Shown: one piece after another, positions 32,511-43,458 of the stretch
Layout of the letters: each line of letters begins with the position of its first letter
Position numbering within the stretch: the stretch's first letter is position 1
DNA from: Streptosporangium violaceochromogenes
Lineage (GTDB): Bacteria; Actinomycetota; Actinomycetes; Streptosporangiales; Streptosporangiaceae
Length of the DNA: 64,000 bases
Assembly (NCBI RefSeq): GCF_014654615.1
Contig: NZ_BNBB01000015.1
Span: 62,001-126,000, forward strand
Direction of reading: 5' to 3'
Notes under the pieces: generated by a model
Told to the model about the DNA's origin: nothing
Seen by the model: only the letters and a program-made list of their open reading frames with translations
The model's database searches: none
Position numbers and translations under genes: made by a program

Positions 32511-33697
32511 GAACCATCCCCGCGCGTGCGGGGCCGACCTGACGGTGTCGTGGCCGGCGGCGTGCATGGCCGGACCATCCCCGCGCGTGCGGGGCCGACT
32601 CCGGGGTATCCAGGCCAAGGCCGCGGAGCTGGGGACCATCCCCGCGCGTGCAGGGCCGACCCTCACTGGGGTAGTGGTCGGTGGAGCGGGCTGGGACCAT
32701 CCCCGCGTGTGCGGGGCCGACTGTCTGGCCGTAGGTAACGGAGGGCGTACTAACGGACCATCCCCGCGCGTGCGGGGCCGACACTGCTGGTGACGGTGTC
32801 GACCTCCTGACTACGGGACCATCCCCGCGCGTGCGGGGCCGACATCTGATTGAGCAGGGCGATTTCCTTGCTCAGGGGACCATCCCCGCGCGTGCGGGGC
32901 CGACGATAGCCAGAGAGTCTGGCCGACTTCATCCAACGGACCATCCCCGCGCGTGCGGGGCCGACTGGATGCGGTTGTCGATCTCGATGGTCATGCGCGG
33001 ACCATCCCCGCGCGTGCGGGGCCGACCTGCCGTCCGGGCCGACCCTGTTCAAGAAGCTGGGACCATCCCCGCGCGTGCGGGGCCGACGTCGCCGCGCCGA
33101 CCGGCGCCCCCGGCGGGCGGGGACCATCCCCGCGCGTGCGGGGCCGACCCACAGCGCTCCGGCGCCGGGACCCTCCCGTTCGGACCATCCCCGCGCGTGC
33201 GGGGCCGACCCCAGCGAAAGCTGGACGAGATCGGCCAAACCCGGACCATCCCCGCGCGTGCGGGGCCGACATAGCCCTGGCCGCAGGCCAGACCTCAATG
33301 CCCGGACCATCCCCGCGCGTGCGGGGCCGACACCTGACCGAGCCGCTCCAAAGTGACGGAGTGCGGACCATCCCCGCGCGTGCGGGGCCGATCCGGTAGG
33401 AGGACGCGGGAAGCGCCCTCTCCAAGGACCATCCCCGCGCGTGCGGGGCCGACCAGGAGACAACCGCGACGCCGACCAACGACTTCGGACCATCCCCGCG
33501 CGTGCGGGGCCGACGAGCCCTGGCCGTAGGCCAGTCCATAACTGCCCGGACCATCCCCGCGCGTGCGGGGCCGACCCCCCCTACTTCGTGACGGGGCTGA
33601 TGGCCACCGGACCATCCCCGCGCGTGCGGGGCCGACAGCGAAGTAACTGGATGCCATGGCTAGGCCGCCGGACCATCCCCGCGCGTGCGGGGCCGAC
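32511..33697 (-). CRISPR. CRISPR array 2: 20 repeats, 19 spacers, type I-E repeat class
   Basis: Twenty 28-nt repeats at exact 61-base spacing from 32511 to 33670; every spacer is 33 nt. The repeat differs from array 1 at one base (GCGTGC in place of GTGTGC). Variants: the first (32511) has GAACC for GGACC, the third (32633) has CAGGG, the fourth (32694) keeps the array-1 base, and the fifteenth (33365) ends GAT. By repeat orientation the leader lies right, next to ychF, so variants cluster toward the old, leader-distal end. No spacer is shared with array 1. Cas genes are absent from the window. Confidence 0.97.
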
Positions 33698-33859
33698 ACT
33701 TGTTCACCTGGGCCTTTAGGCGGTGGGGACCTCGATTTCCTTTGGTTGCTCAGCCACGAGCACCGCACGCCACCTTCCGGTCCCCCGCCGGGGGCCCTCA
33801 CCGCCGCATGAATCCGTCCGAACACGAGATGAGCCCGAAAAGCAGGGTCGCCGCGCCGG

Positions 33860-33878
<19 letters not shown>
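33698..33878 (-). promoter_or_regulatory. Leader of CRISPR array 2, overlapping the ychF 3' end
   Basis: The 162 bases between array 2 and the ychF stop, plus the last codons of ychF, match the leader of array 1. In I-E systems the leader drives leftward pre-crRNA transcription and spacer insertion at the first repeat (33670-33697). Because ychF is read in the same direction, array 2 could also be transcribed by readthrough from ychF. Confidence 0.75.
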
Positions 33879-34948
<1,070 letters not shown>

Positions 34949-35084
34949 GACAGCCGAGTTTACGGGGGATCCCCCCGTGGGCCGGTCAGAGGAGGCGAGA
35001 AAAGGGGCAAGGGGGTAAAGAGGGGGCAACACGCCGGGGGCGTGTCGGGAGGTCCGCGAGGGGAGGGCCTGCGATCATTCCGGG

Positions 35085-36398
35085 GTGGATGTCGTGGCGC
35101 TCGCCTTCCAGCTCGCCGTCGGGCTCGCCGCGGGGCTCGTGATCGGGTTCCTGCTCGGACGGGCGCGTGCCGCCTCGGGAACCTCGGAGGCCGCCGCGAG
35201 CCTGGCCCGCGCCGAGGCCCGCGCCAAGCTCGCGGAGGAGAAGGTCACCTATGTCGAGGAACGGCTCGCCGAGCGCTTCCAGGCCCTGTCCGCCCAGGCG
35301 CTCGACGTCAACAACCTGCGTTTCCTGGAGCTGGCCGAGACCAGGCTGGCCGCGGGGCGGGCGGAGGCCGCAGGGGAGCTGGAGCGACGTAAACAGGCCG
35401 TCGAGCATCTGATCGAGCCGTTGAAGGACACGCTGGCGCGCGTGGAGTCGCAGCTCCGCGACACCCAGTCGGGTCAGCGGGCCGCCCACGCCGAGCTGGC
35501 CCGGCACATCGAGATCGTGCGGGAGAGCAACGACCAGCTGCGCCGGCAGACGACCGCGCTGGTGCGCGCCCTGCAGCGGCCGGAGGCCCGGGGCCGGTGG
35601 GGGGAGCTCCAGCTCCGCAGGGTCGCCGAGATCGCCGGGATGCAGCGGTTCTGCGACTTCGACGAGCAGGCGAGCGCCACCACCGCCGACGGCACACTCC
35701 GCCCCGACATGGTCGTACGGCTGGCCGGCGGCAAGAACATCGTGGTCGACTCCAAGGTCTCCCTGGCCGCCTACCTGGAGGCCGCCGAGTCCGGCGACCC
35801 CGAGTACCGGTCGGCGCGGCTCGACACCCACGCCCGCCACGTGCGCGATCACGTGGACCGGCTGGCGGGCAAGGCGTACTGGCAGGCGTTCAGCCCGGCG
35901 CCGGAGTTCATGGTGCTGTTCATCCCGGGTGAGGCGTTCCTGGCCCCCGCCCTGGAGCGCGATCCGAGCCTGCTGGAGTACGCCATGCGGCGGCGTGTCC
36001 ACATCGCCACGCCCACCACGCTGATCACCATGCTCCGCACCGCGCAGTATGCCTGGCAGCAGGCCGCGCTCAGCGAGAACGCGCGGGCCGTCTTCGAGCT
36101 GGGCAAGGAGCTCTACGAGCGGCTGAGCAGCATGGGCCGCAACATGGAGGCGATGGGCCGCTCGCTGAGCCGTACAGTGGAGGCCTACAACCGGGCGGTC
36201 GGTTCCCTGGAGACGCGGGTCCTGGTGAGCGCGCGCAGGCTGAACGATCTGGGCCTGGTTGAGACCGACCTGGAGCGGCCGCGGACCGTCGAGGACCTGC
36301 CACGTGCCCTGACCGCGCCCGAACTGCTGGAGGAAGAGGGGGCAAGCCCTCCTCCCCCCTCCTGGGTGAACGGTAAATTGGCCGACGACCTGCCCTAG
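35085..36398 (+). CDS. rmuC: DNA recombination protein RmuC
   Basis: 437 residues. An N-terminal membrane anchor (VALAFQLAVGLAAGLVIGFLL) is followed by a coiled coil (about 35-160) rich in Ala/Glu/Arg. The RmuC nuclease-like domain follows, with RGRWGELQLRRVAEIAGM, DMVVRLAGGKNIVVDSKVSL and EFMVLFIPGEAFLAPAL. RmuC limits inversion-type recombination between repeats. The GTG start lacks a strong ribosome site. It is divergent from ychF across 136 bases. Confidence 0.92.
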   Translation: MDVVALAFQLAVGLAAGLVIGFLLGRARAASGTSEAAASLARAEARAKLAEEKVTYVEERLAERFQALSAQALDVNNLRFLELAETRLAAGRAEAAGELERRKQAVEHLIEPLKDTLARVESQLRDTQSGQRAAHAELARHIEIVRESNDQLRRQTTALVRALQRPEARGRWGELQLRRVAEIAGMQRFCDFDEQASATTADGTLRPDMVVRLAGGKNIVVDSKVSLAAYLEAAESGDPEYRSARLDTHARHVRDHVDRLAGKAYWQAFSPAPEFMVLFIPGEAFLAPALERDPSLLEYAMRRRVHIATPTTLITMLRTAQYAWQQAALSENARAVFELGKELYERLSSMGRNMEAMGRSLSRTVEAYNRAVGSLETRVLVSARRLNDLGLVETDLERPRTVEDLPRALTAPELLEEEGASPPPPSWVNGKLADDLP

Positions 36399-36530
36399 AG
36401 GCTGTTCCCTGGAGGCGCCGGCGACCGGACACTGGAGACCAGAGAAGGAAAGTGGCCATGGGGGGCCGAGTCGAGGGGGGCGACGGGTGGACGAGCGAGG
36501 CGACGGACGGCCGCTTAACGAGGTGATCAC

Positions 36531-37055
36531 ATGAGTGGGCGGAGCCGGAGCGGCGGTGTCAGGCTGACCACCCGGGGCGCGGTGGCGCTCGTGCTGGCGT
36601 CGACGCTGGCGGGCAGGGGCCTGCAGGCGTTCTTCGGGCCGTCGGCGCTGGTGGGGCTGGCCTTCGTGGCCGGCTGCGGTGCCGCGGTGGCGTTGGTGAA
36701 CCGGCGCGAGCTGCTCTCCCTGGTGGTGTCGCCACCGCTGATCTTCTTCGGGGCCACGCTGGCGGTCGAGGCGATCCGCTCCCTCGGCGCGGCCATGCCC
36801 CTTCAGTCCTTCGGGCTGGGCATGTTCACCATGCTGTCGGCCGGTGCCCCGTGGCTGTTCGGGGGGTCGCTCCTGGTCCTGGTGGTCGCCTGGCGCCGGG
36901 GCCTGGCCCAGTGCGTGCGGGAACTGCGCGAGGACCTGCGGGCCGCGAGCCCCGACGTGCCCCGCCCGAGGACCGGCGAGAGTTCGGAGTTCGCCCCCGA
37001 GCCCGAGGGATACTTCGAGCCCAAGGTGTACGGAACACCCCGCGAAAGCCCGTAG
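36531..37055 (+). CDS. DUF6542-type membrane protein
   Basis: 174 residues: about three to four transmembrane helices (LVGLAFVAGCGAAVALV, LLSLVVSPPLIFFGATLAV, WLFGGSLLVLVVAW) followed by a charged tail with RELREDLRAA and Glu/Pro-rich sequence. The start RLTTRGAVALVLASTLAGRG is typical of DUF6542 proteins near ychF and ispH in actinobacteria. Function unknown. It lies 132 bases after rmuC on the same strand. Confidence 0.8.
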   Translation: MSGRSRSGGVRLTTRGAVALVLASTLAGRGLQAFFGPSALVGLAFVAGCGAAVALVNRRELLSLVVSPPLIFFGATLAVEAIRSLGAAMPLQSFGLGMFTMLSAGAPWLFGGSLLVLVVAWRRGLAQCVRELREDLRAASPDVPRPRTGESSEFAPEPEGYFEPKVYGTPRESP

Positions 37056-37127
37056 CGCGCCGCGGGGGCCGGCGGGGCGCCCGCCCGGGCCGTGCAACCC
37101 GGGGCGTGCGAGGGTTTCGCGGGGGGT

Positions 37128-37156
37128 GGGCCCCGCCGCGCCGTACGGCGGGGCCC
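37128..37156. terminator. Convergent terminator between DUF6542 and ispH
   Basis: Perfect 11-bp arms GGGCCCCGCCG (37128-37138) and its complement (37146-37156) with a 7-nt loop, lying between the ends of a rightward and a leftward gene and so able to stop both. Confidence 0.75.
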
Positions 37157-37174
37157 GCCCGGGTGCGGAGCGGG

Positions 37175-38146
37175 TCAGGCGGTGGTGACGCGCAGGTCCT
37201 TGCGGAGTTCGTGCGGGAGGGCGAAGCGGACGTTCTCGTGGACGGACTCGATCTCCTCGACGTCGGCGAAGCCGCGCGCGGCGAGGTGGGCCAGGACGCC
37301 GGCGACGAGTTCCTCCGGGACGGAGGCTCCGCTCGTCAGCCCGACCGTGGTGACGCCTTCGAGCCATTCGTCCTTGATGAACGAGGCGTCGTCGACGAGG
37401 TGGGAGGCGTCGGCCCCGTGGTCGAGGGCGACCTCGACCAGCCGTTTGGAGTTGGAGGAGTTCGACGAGCCGACGACGATGACGAGCTGGGCCCTCGCGG
37501 CGATCTCCTTGACCGCGACCTGGCGGTTCTGGGTGGCGTAGCAGATGTCGTCGCTCGGCGGGTCGAGGAGGTTGGGGAAGCGCTCCTTGAGCCGGGAGAC
37601 CGTCTGGGTCGTCTCGTCCACCGAGAGGGTGGTCTGCGACAGCCACACCAGCCGGGAGGGGTCTTTCACCTGGACGGTGCCGACGGCGTCGATACCGTCG
37701 ACGAGCCGGACGCGCTCGGGGGCCTCGCCCGCGGTGCCCTCGACCTCCTCGTGCCCCTCGTGCCCGATGAGCAGGATGTCGTAGTCCTGGGCGGCGAAGC
37801 GCCTGGCCTCGTTGTGCACCTTGGTCACCAGGGGGCAGGTGGCGTCGATCGTCCTCAGGCGGCGCCGGGCGGCCTCGTGGTGGACCGCCGGGGAGACGCC
37901 GTGGGCGGAGAAAACGACGATGGCGTCTTCGGGCACCTCCTCGGTCTCGTCGACGAAGACCGCTCCACGCTCCTCCAGCGTCTTGACCACGTGGGTGTTG
38001 TGGACGATCTGCTTGCGGACGTAGATCGGCGCGCCGTACCGCTCCAAGGCTTTCTCGACGGCCTGGACCGCGCGGTCGACGCCCGCGCAGTAACCACGGG
38101 GCTTCGCCACCAGCACGCGCCGGGGCGTGGGGGCCTGTGAGGTCAT
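37175..38146 (-). CDS. ispH: 4-hydroxy-3-methylbut-2-enyl diphosphate reductase
   Basis: 323 residues. The last step of the MEP pathway: reduces HMBPP to IPP and DMAPP using a 4Fe-4S cluster. The cluster cysteines are in [24 protein letters not shown] and [10 protein letters not shown], and the substrate site [10 protein letters not shown] is intact. The ATG at 38146 has GGAGT nine bases upstream. It stands as a single gene, divergent from the lipid-droplet-type protein. Confidence 0.96.
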   Translation of the reverse strand: MTSQAPTPRRVLVAKPRGYCAGVDRAVQAVEKALERYGAPIYVRKQIVHNTHVVKTLEERGAVFVDETEEVPEDAIVVFSAHGVSPAVHHEAARRRLRTIDATCPLVTKVHNEARRFAAQDYDILLIGHEGHEEVEGTAGEAPERVRLVDGIDAVGTVQVKDPSRLVWLSQTTLSVDETTQTVSRLKERFPNLLDPPSDDICYATQNRQVAVKEIAARAQLVIVVGSSNSSNSKRLVEVALDHGADASHLVDDASFIKDEWLEGVTTVGLTSGASVPEELVAGVLAHLAARGFADVEEIESVHENVRFALPHELRKDLRVTTA

Positions 38147-38382
38147 CGAAACTCCTTGGGCGTGGACGTCCCCGCGGGGCGGGAGCCTCACGGACGGTCT
38201 GCGGGAATCTCCTTCCCTCCGGGAGGAGAAGATGCCAGGTTCTTATGCTACGTGGAGTACCCGCGGGGATCACCCGCGCGCCCTATGACCTCACAACATT
38301 CCCAAAAGACCCCATAAGTCATGGTCTTGCTGAACACTTGTCCAAAATGAACATCTCGCTATAGACCTTCCAGGGAGATGAG

Positions 38383-39240
38383 ATGCCAGTCCCTGACATG
38401 ATCCGCAGTGTCACCCGAAACGTACGTGAAGCGTTCTCCAGCCGTGAGGGGTTCAAGGAGAAGGCGAAGGAGCTGCCGCTCTACGTGATCCAGACCACGC
38501 TGAGCGGCGTCGGCCAGGTGCTGTTGCTCGGCGACCGGGTGAGGAACACGCTCAAGCGCGTCACCGGCCAGACCGAGGAGGCCGAGGAGGTCGAGGAGAC
38601 CGGGAAGGCCGGCGAGAAGGCGGGGGAGGCCGGGGAGAGGACCGAGGACAGGCCGGCCCGCCGTGAGCCGGTCATCTTCGCGCCGCGTCCGGAGACCACC
38701 GAGCCCAAGGACGCCGAGAAGACCAGGAGCGAGTCCAACGGCGCCAAGACCCGCCCCGAGCCGGTCATCTTCGCCCCGGCCAAGCCCAAGCCGGCCGCGC
38801 GTGAGACCACGCCCGCCGCGGAGCCCCCGGCCGAGACGGCGGCCGGAACGACCGCGGGCACAGCGGACGGCACCGTGTCGGACACAGCGGCCGACACGGT
38901 GGCCGGCGCCCCCGCCCCCGCCGAGCCCCCGGCGGAGCCGAAAACGCGGAAGACACGGAAGACCGGTGCCGCGCCCGAGCCGGCCGGGGCCACCGAGGTC
39001 GAGGTCGTCGGGACCGAGGTCGTCGAGGCCGGGGACGCGGAGCCCTCCGCGGACGCCGCTCCCGCCGAGCCGATGCCCGGGTACGGCGGGCTGACGGTCG
39101 CCTCCCTGCGCGCCCGGATGCGCGGCAAGTCCGCCGAGCAGATCCGGGAGCTGCTCGCCTACGAGCGGGCCACCACCGCCCGGCCGGAGGTCGTGCGCAT
39201 GTACGAAAACCGCCTGGCCAAGCTGGAGGCCGCCGAATGA
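38383..39240 (+). CDS. Lipid droplet-associated-type protein
   Basis: 285 residues. A helical N-terminus (REAFSSREGFKEKAKELPLY, VIQTTLSGVGQVLLLGDRVR) and a conserved C-terminus (LTVASLRARMRGKSAEQIRE then YERATTARPEVVRMYENRLA) frame ~170 residues of Glu/Ala/Pro-rich repeats. EPVIFAP occurs twice. Proteins of this pattern beside xseA in actinobacteria are annotated as lipid droplet-associated; the role is not established by sequence. GGGAGATGAG precedes the ATG. Confidence 0.75.
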   Translation: MPVPDMIRSVTRNVREAFSSREGFKEKAKELPLYVIQTTLSGVGQVLLLGDRVRNTLKRVTGQTEEAEEVEETGKAGEKAGEAGERTEDRPARREPVIFAPRPETTEPKDAEKTRSESNGAKTRPEPVIFAPAKPKPAARETTPAAEPPAETAAGTTAGTADGTVSDTAADTVAGAPAPAEPPAEPKTRKTRKTGAAPEPAGATEVEVVGTEVVEAGDAEPSADAAPAEPMPGYGGLTVASLRARMRGKSAEQIRELLAYERATTARPEVVRMYENRLAKLEAAE

Positions 39241-39266
39241 CCGCCTCCGGCGCGTAGGCTCCGGGG

Positions 39267-40472
39267 ATGGGTTCCACGACCACCCCGGAACAGCCGCTCC
39301 CGGTCCGCACGGTCCTGCAGATGGTCGGCGGCTGGATCGGCAGGCTGGGCACCGTCTGGGTGGAAGGACAGATCACCGAGCTGACCGCGCGGGGCGGCAC
39401 GGTGTTCCTGACGTTGCGTGACCCGGTGGCCAACGTGTCCACCCGGGTCACCTGCCCGCGCGGCGTCTACGAGGCGACCGTCCCCCGGCCGGTGGACGGC
39501 GCCCGGGTCGTCATGCACCTGAAGCCGGACTTCTGGGTCAACAGGGGCTCCTTCGCCTTCACCGCCCTGGAGATGCGCCCGGTCGGCGTCGGCGAGCTGC
39601 TGGCACGGCTGGAACGGCTCCGTCAGGTGCTCGCCTCCGAAGGACTGTTCGGGGTCGACCGCAAACGGCGCCCGCCGTTCCTTCCCGGCACCGTCGGGCT
39701 GATCTGCGGCCGTGACTCGGCCGCCGAGCGTGACGTGCTGGAGAACGCGCGGCGCCGCTGGCCGGCGGTCCGTTTCAAGGTCGAGCCCGTGGCCGTGCAG
39801 GGGCCGTACGCGGTCGCCGAGGTCATCGAGGCGCTGCGCGGGTTCGACGCGGACGACGAGGTCGAGGTCATCGTGATCGCGCGGGGCGGCGGTTCACTGG
39901 AGGACCTGCTGCCCTTCTCCGACGAGGCGCTGGTCAGGGCGGTGGCCGCGTGCCGGACGCCGGTGGTCAGCGCCATCGGTCACGAGCAGGACAACCCGCT
40001 GCTGGACCTGGTGGCCGACGTCCGGGCCTCCACGCCCACGGACGCGGCCAAGAAGATCGTGCCGGACGTCGGCGAGCAGCTCACGCTCGTCCGGCAGCTA
40101 CGCGACCGGGGGCGGCGTGTGGCCGGTGGCTGGCTGGAGCGCGAGACCGCCTGGCTTTCGGCCGTACGGTCCCGCCCCTGCCTGGCCGACCCGGTCGGTG
40201 AGATCGAGCGCAGGGCCGAGCAGGCCGAGCAGCTGAGGGACCGTGCCAGACGGTCGCTGACCGCCTCCCTGGACCGCGCCCAGGACTCCCTGGGGCACCT
40301 GCGGGCCCGGCTGGTCGCCCTCTCCCCCGCCGCCACCCTGGAACGCGGCTACGCGATCGTGCAGCGCCCCTCCGGGGACGTCGTACGGCGCGCGGCCGAC
40401 GTCGCCCCGGGCGACGAGCTGACGATCCGCTTCCCCGACGACCGGGTGAGGGTCGTCAGGAAGGGCGATTGA
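39267..40472 (+). CDS. xseA: Exodeoxyribonuclease VII large subunit
   Basis: 401 residues. The N-terminal OB-fold has [20 protein letters not shown]. The catalytic core shows [37 protein letters not shown] and [21 protein letters not shown] coiled-coil region (about 260-340) binds the small subunit. The enzyme degrades single-stranded DNA. The start has TAGGCT six bases upstream and no ribosome site, indicating a leaderless transcript separate from the gene before. Confidence 0.95.
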   Translation: MGSTTTPEQPLPVRTVLQMVGGWIGRLGTVWVEGQITELTARGGTVFLTLRDPVANVSTRVTCPRGVYEATVPRPVDGARVVMHLKPDFWVNRGSFAFTALEMRPVGVGELLARLERLRQVLASEGLFGVDRKRRPPFLPGTVGLICGRDSAAERDVLENARRRWPAVRFKVEPVAVQGPYAVAEVIEALRGFDADDEVEVIVIARGGGSLEDLLPFSDEALVRAVAACRTPVVSAIGHEQDNPLLDLVADVRASTPTDAAKKIVPDVGEQLTLVRQLRDRGRRVAGGWLERETAWLSAVRSRPCLADPVGEIERRAEQAEQLRDRARRSLTASLDRAQDSLGHLRARLVALSPAATLERGYAIVQRPSGDVVRRAADVAPGDELTIRFPDDRVRVVRKGD

Positions 40473-40510
40473 CCGGCGACATCGGGGCGGGCGGCTCATA
40501 GGGTGGGGGT

Positions 40511-40738
40511 GTGGCCGATGAGAAGAAACCGTCGTACGAACAGGCGCGTGAGGAGCTGACCGAGGTGGTCCGCCGTCTTGAGGCGGGCGGGCTCAGCCTG
40601 GAGCAGTCGATCGAGCTGTGGGAGCGGGGCGAGAGGCTGGCGGCACTGTGCGAGGAGTGGCTCCAGGGCGCCCGGGTGAAGCTGGCCGCCGCCATGGCCC
40701 AGCGCAGGCACTCCGACGTCTCCGGAGGCCCCTTCTGA
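40511..40738 (+). CDS. xseB: Exodeoxyribonuclease VII small subunit
   Basis: 75 residues: SYEQAREELTEVVRRLEAGG and LSLEQSIELWERGERLAALC are the family hallmarks. It coats the coiled coils of the large subunit. The GTG start is preceded by TAGGGT at 40499-40504, six bases away, so it may have its own leaderless promoter although it follows xseA by 38 bases. Confidence 0.94.
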   Translation: MADEKKPSYEQAREELTEVVRRLEAGGLSLEQSIELWERGERLAALCEEWLQGARVKLAAAMAQRRHSDVSGGPF

Positions 40739-40752
40739 GCCCCGCGGCGGCG

Positions 40753-41298
40753 CTAGGGCGTTCTGGGCTGCTGTTTGAGTGAGGCGGCCAGGGCCGACAG
40801 CTCGTCCCACTGGGCGGTGCCGGTGACCACGACGGTGACGTCGGGGAGGAAACGGACGAGCGAGCGCTGGTTTTTGTCCTCCCGGACCCGCTGCTCCCAG
40901 GTCGCGCCGTCGATCTGGACCTTTCCGGTGACCTGGCTGCTGTTGGCCATCCGGTTGGCGAACTCCGCCGCCGGCTTCTCGTCGCTCTGGCCGAGCATCG
41001 CGTGGGAGCGCCGGGCGGTGGCGAAGCCGAGCCTCCACGTCACCGCCGCCGTGCCGCCGGCGCCGCTCTCGTCGGTCGTGCGGGAGCTCGTCGGGATCCA
41101 CCCGGCGGGAACGGCCTCGGGAACCCACACCTGGTACGGCGCGGCCCGGCGCGTGTTGGCCGCGTCGATGGAGAAGTCGATCCTGGGGATGTGCTCGGTG
41201 CGGCTCTGCGGGGTGACCAGCAGGAAGAGGCCGACGCCGGCCAGGCAGACCAGCATCGCGACCACGTAGCCGTAGAAACCCTCAGTGAACCGTCGCAC
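40753..41298 (-). CDS. DUF4245 membrane-anchored protein
   Basis: 181 residues: a short cytoplasmic start ([11 protein letters not shown]), a transmembrane helix ([17 protein letters not shown]), then an extracytoplasmic domain with [20 protein letters not shown] and [20 protein letters not shown]4245 proteins are actinobacterial and of unknown function. The GTG start at 41298 fits the conserved start of the family; longer frames overlap glpX. Convergent with xseB, divergent from glpX, the usual actinobacterial arrangement. Confidence 0.87.
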   Translation of the reverse strand: MRRFTEGFYGYVVAMLVCLAGVGLFLLVTPQSRTEHIPRIDFSIDAANTRRAAPYQVWVPEAVPAGWIPTSSRTTDESGAGGTAAVTWRLGFATARRSHAMLGQSDEKPAAEFANRMANSSQVTGKVQIDGATWEQRVREDKNQRSLVRFLPDVTVVVTGTAQWDELSALAASLKQQPRTP

Positions 41299-41554
41299 GA
41301 CTGTCGAGACTATCCGTTCCGCGGGGCGCCCCCGGCCACAGGGCGGCGGGATCGCTCCGGCGGCCGGGAGACGGGAGCCGAGAGGCCGGGAGACAGGAGA
41401 GCGGGAGACGGGAGCCCGGGAGAGCGGGAGACGGGGAGGTCTGTCACCAACCGTCCCGAGGCGGTGGACGGCGCGGGACATCATCCTCGGCTGCTCGGCA
41501 AGAAAGGGGACAACTACGATCGTTGCAGTAATCCATGAGAAGAGGGGCTCTGCC

Positions 41555-42589
41555 ATGTCCGACCAGACGTCCGTCCCCGCCGCGCTCGCCACGGGCGAGC
41601 ATGCTCCTGATCGCAACCTCGCCCTTGAGCTCGTCCGGGTCACCGAGGCGGCGGCGATGTCCGCGGCCCGCTGGGTGGGGCGCGGTGACAAGAACGGCGC
41701 CGACGGCGCCGCGGTGAACGCCATGCGCCAATTGATCAACACGGTGTCGATGAACGGCGTGGTGGTGATCGGTGAGGGCGAGAAGGACAACGCGCCGATG
41801 CTGTACAACGGCGAGGACGTCGGCGACGGCAGCGGCGCCGACTGTGACGTGGCCGTGGACCCGATCGACGGCACCCGGCTCACCGCGCTCGGCATGCCCA
41901 ACGGGATCTCGGTCATCGCGGTCAGCGAGCGCGGCTCGATGTACGACCCGTCGGCCGTCTTCTACATGGACAAGCTGGTCACCGGTCCGGAGGCCGCCGA
42001 CGCGGTGGACATCAACGCGCCGGTGGCCGACAACATCGCCGCCGTCGCACGCGCCAAGGGCGGTGAGCCCTCGGACGTGACCGTGGTCATCCTCGACCGG
42101 CCGCGCCACGACAAGATCATCAGGCAGATCCGCGAGGCCGGGGCCCGGATCAAGCTCATCACCGACGGCGACGTCGCCGGAGCGATCATGGCCGCCCGCG
42201 CCGGCACCGGCGTGGACCTGATGCTCGGCATCGGCGGCACCCCCGAGGGCATCATCGCGGCCTGCGCGCTCAAGTGCCTGGGCGGCGTCATCCAGGGCAG
42301 GCTGTGGCCCCAGGACGACGCCGAGCGGCGCCGGGCGCTGGACGCGGGCCTCGACCTGGACGTCACGCTGCACACCGACGACCTGGTCAGGTCCGACGAC
42401 GTGTTCTTCGCCGCCACCGGGATCACCGACGGCGAGCTCATGCAGGGCGTCCGCTACCGGGGAGGCCGGGCGGTGACCAACTCCCTGGTCATGCGGGGGC
42501 GCTCCGGAACGATCCGCAAGATCGAGAGCGAGCACCAGCTCTGGAAGCTGCGCGCCTACAGCGCGATCAACTTCGACAGCGCGAGCTGA
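41555..42589 (+). CDS. glpX: Class II fructose-1,6-bisphosphatase
   Basis: 344 residues. Hydrolyses fructose-1,6-bisphosphate in gluconeogenesis. Metal- and substrate-binding motifs are [31 protein letters not shown] and the downstream [20 protein letters not shown]. The ATG at 41555 is used, with GAGGGG upstream; it agrees with the MSDQTS-type start of the family. Together with pckG at the right edge and two fumarases it supports growth on C4 and gluconeogenic substrates. Confidence 0.95.
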   Translation: MSDQTSVPAALATGEHAPDRNLALELVRVTEAAAMSAARWVGRGDKNGADGAAVNAMRQLINTVSMNGVVVIGEGEKDNAPMLYNGEDVGDGSGADCDVAVDPIDGTRLTALGMPNGISVIAVSERGSMYDPSAVFYMDKLVTGPEAADAVDINAPVADNIAAVARAKGGEPSDVTVVILDRPRHDKIIRQIREAGARIKLITDGDVAGAIMAARAGTGVDLMLGIGGTPEGIIAACALKCLGGVIQGRLWPQDDAERRRALDAGLDLDVTLHTDDLVRSDDVFFAATGITDGELMQGVRYRGGRAVTNSLVMRGRSGTIRKIESEHQLWKLRAYSAINFDSAS

Positions 42590-42613
42590 ACCGCCCGAAG
42601 GCGCCCGCGCTCG

Positions 42614-42644
42614 ATCGGGGGCGGGACTCTATCCGCCCCCCGAT
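42614..42644. terminator. Convergent terminator after glpX
   Basis: Near-perfect arms ATCGGGGGCGG (42614-42624) and CCGCCCCCCGAT (42633-42644), one bulged base, 8-nt loop, placed between the glpX stop and the end of the leftward DUF1707 gene. Confidence 0.65.
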
Positions 42645-42675
42645 GCCCCGCCCCCCGATGCCGGCCGGCCGCCGG

Positions 42676-43287
42676 TCAGCGGCGGAACCAGGAGCGGCGG
42701 GGGCGTTTCGGGGACTTGGCGACGACGCTGCCCATGGTGATCAGACCGGTGATCTCGATCAGCGGGCCGTCGGGCGAGGGCGGGACCTGGTTCTTCTTGC
42801 CCGCCGCCAGGCCCGAGGCCGGCATCTCGATCCGGACGCCCTCGGGGACGATCAGGGTGAGGGTCGCGGCCATCACGGTGACCTGGAGGGTCACGTGGCT
42901 CGACTGGAGCACCGCCTCGCGCAGGTCGAGCGTGACGTTGGCGCAGATCGCGGTGGCGGTGAGGCGGGTGGGCACCACCCAGCGGCCGGCGTACCGCTGG
43001 GTGCCGAAGAAGGCCGTGACCGGGGGAACCTCGGTCCGCAGCGGCTGGGCCTCCGGCGGGAGCAGGTCGGCGGTGAGCGCGGCGAGCTCGCCCAGCGTGC
43101 GGGATCGGTACAGGGCGGCGAGCCTCTCCTCGTGCTCGTCGTGGGTGAGCCGTCCGTCGGCGAGCGCGTCACCCAGCACGACGGCGACCCGCTCACGGTC
43201 GTCGTCTCCCGCCCGAAGGTCGCCCGGGCGCGGTTCGTACCGGGGGTCGCGGGGCGCGGGGGGCGGGGAGGCGTTCACCTTCCCCAC
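42676..43287 (-). CDS. DUF1707 (SHOCT-like) protein with LiaF-type C-terminal domain
   Basis: About 203 residues. The N-terminal DUF1707 domain has RPGDLRAGDDDRERVAVVLG and GRLTHDEHEERLAALYRSRT. The C-terminal domain (FFGTQRYAGRWVVPTRL, ANVTLDLREAVL, MAATLTLIVPEGVRIEM) resembles the beta-stranded cell-wall-stress domain of LiaF proteins. No membrane helix is evident. Function unknown, possibly envelope stress sensing. Start uncertain: GTG codons at 43287 and 43278 fit the family; an open extension to 43407 is not supported. Confidence 0.78.
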   Translation of the reverse strand: MGKVNASPPPAPRDPRYEPRPGDLRAGDDDRERVAVVLGDALADGRLTHDEHEERLAALYRSRTLGELAALTADLLPPEAQPLRTEVPPVTAFFGTQRYAGRWVVPTRLTATAICANVTLDLREAVLQSSHVTLQVTVMAATLTLIVPEGVRIEMPASGLAAGKKNQVPPSPDGPLIEITGLITMGSVVAKSPKRPRRSWFRR

Positions 43288-43458
43288 GATAACCCCGGTG
43301 CCCCCCGGAAAAGCCTCTGGAGAGCCGGGATCACGTCCCGTCCGTTCCCGGCTCCGCGCCGCGGGATCGGGTGGGGTCAGGTCCGGTCGACGGGAGTGCT
43401 CACTCACCAGCGGCTACAGGCACCGAGTCTGCCCGAACAGCCGACCCGGCAGCTCCCA

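Noticed and set aside
32511..33697. Self-targeting spacers against this window
   Set aside because: Reading the 25 intact spacers against the window by eye gave no convincing long match; a proper search was not possible.
29471..33719. Many open frames encoding Arg/Pro/Gly-rich repeats such as PRVRGR and HARGWS across both strands
   Set aside because: They are translations of the CRISPR repeats; the 61-base period plus stop-free repeat keeps frames open without coding.
34986..38273. A 1095-residue minus-strand open frame over rmuC, DUF6542 and ispH
   Set aside because: It is a stop-free shadow of well-supported genes on the other strand and of ispH in another frame.
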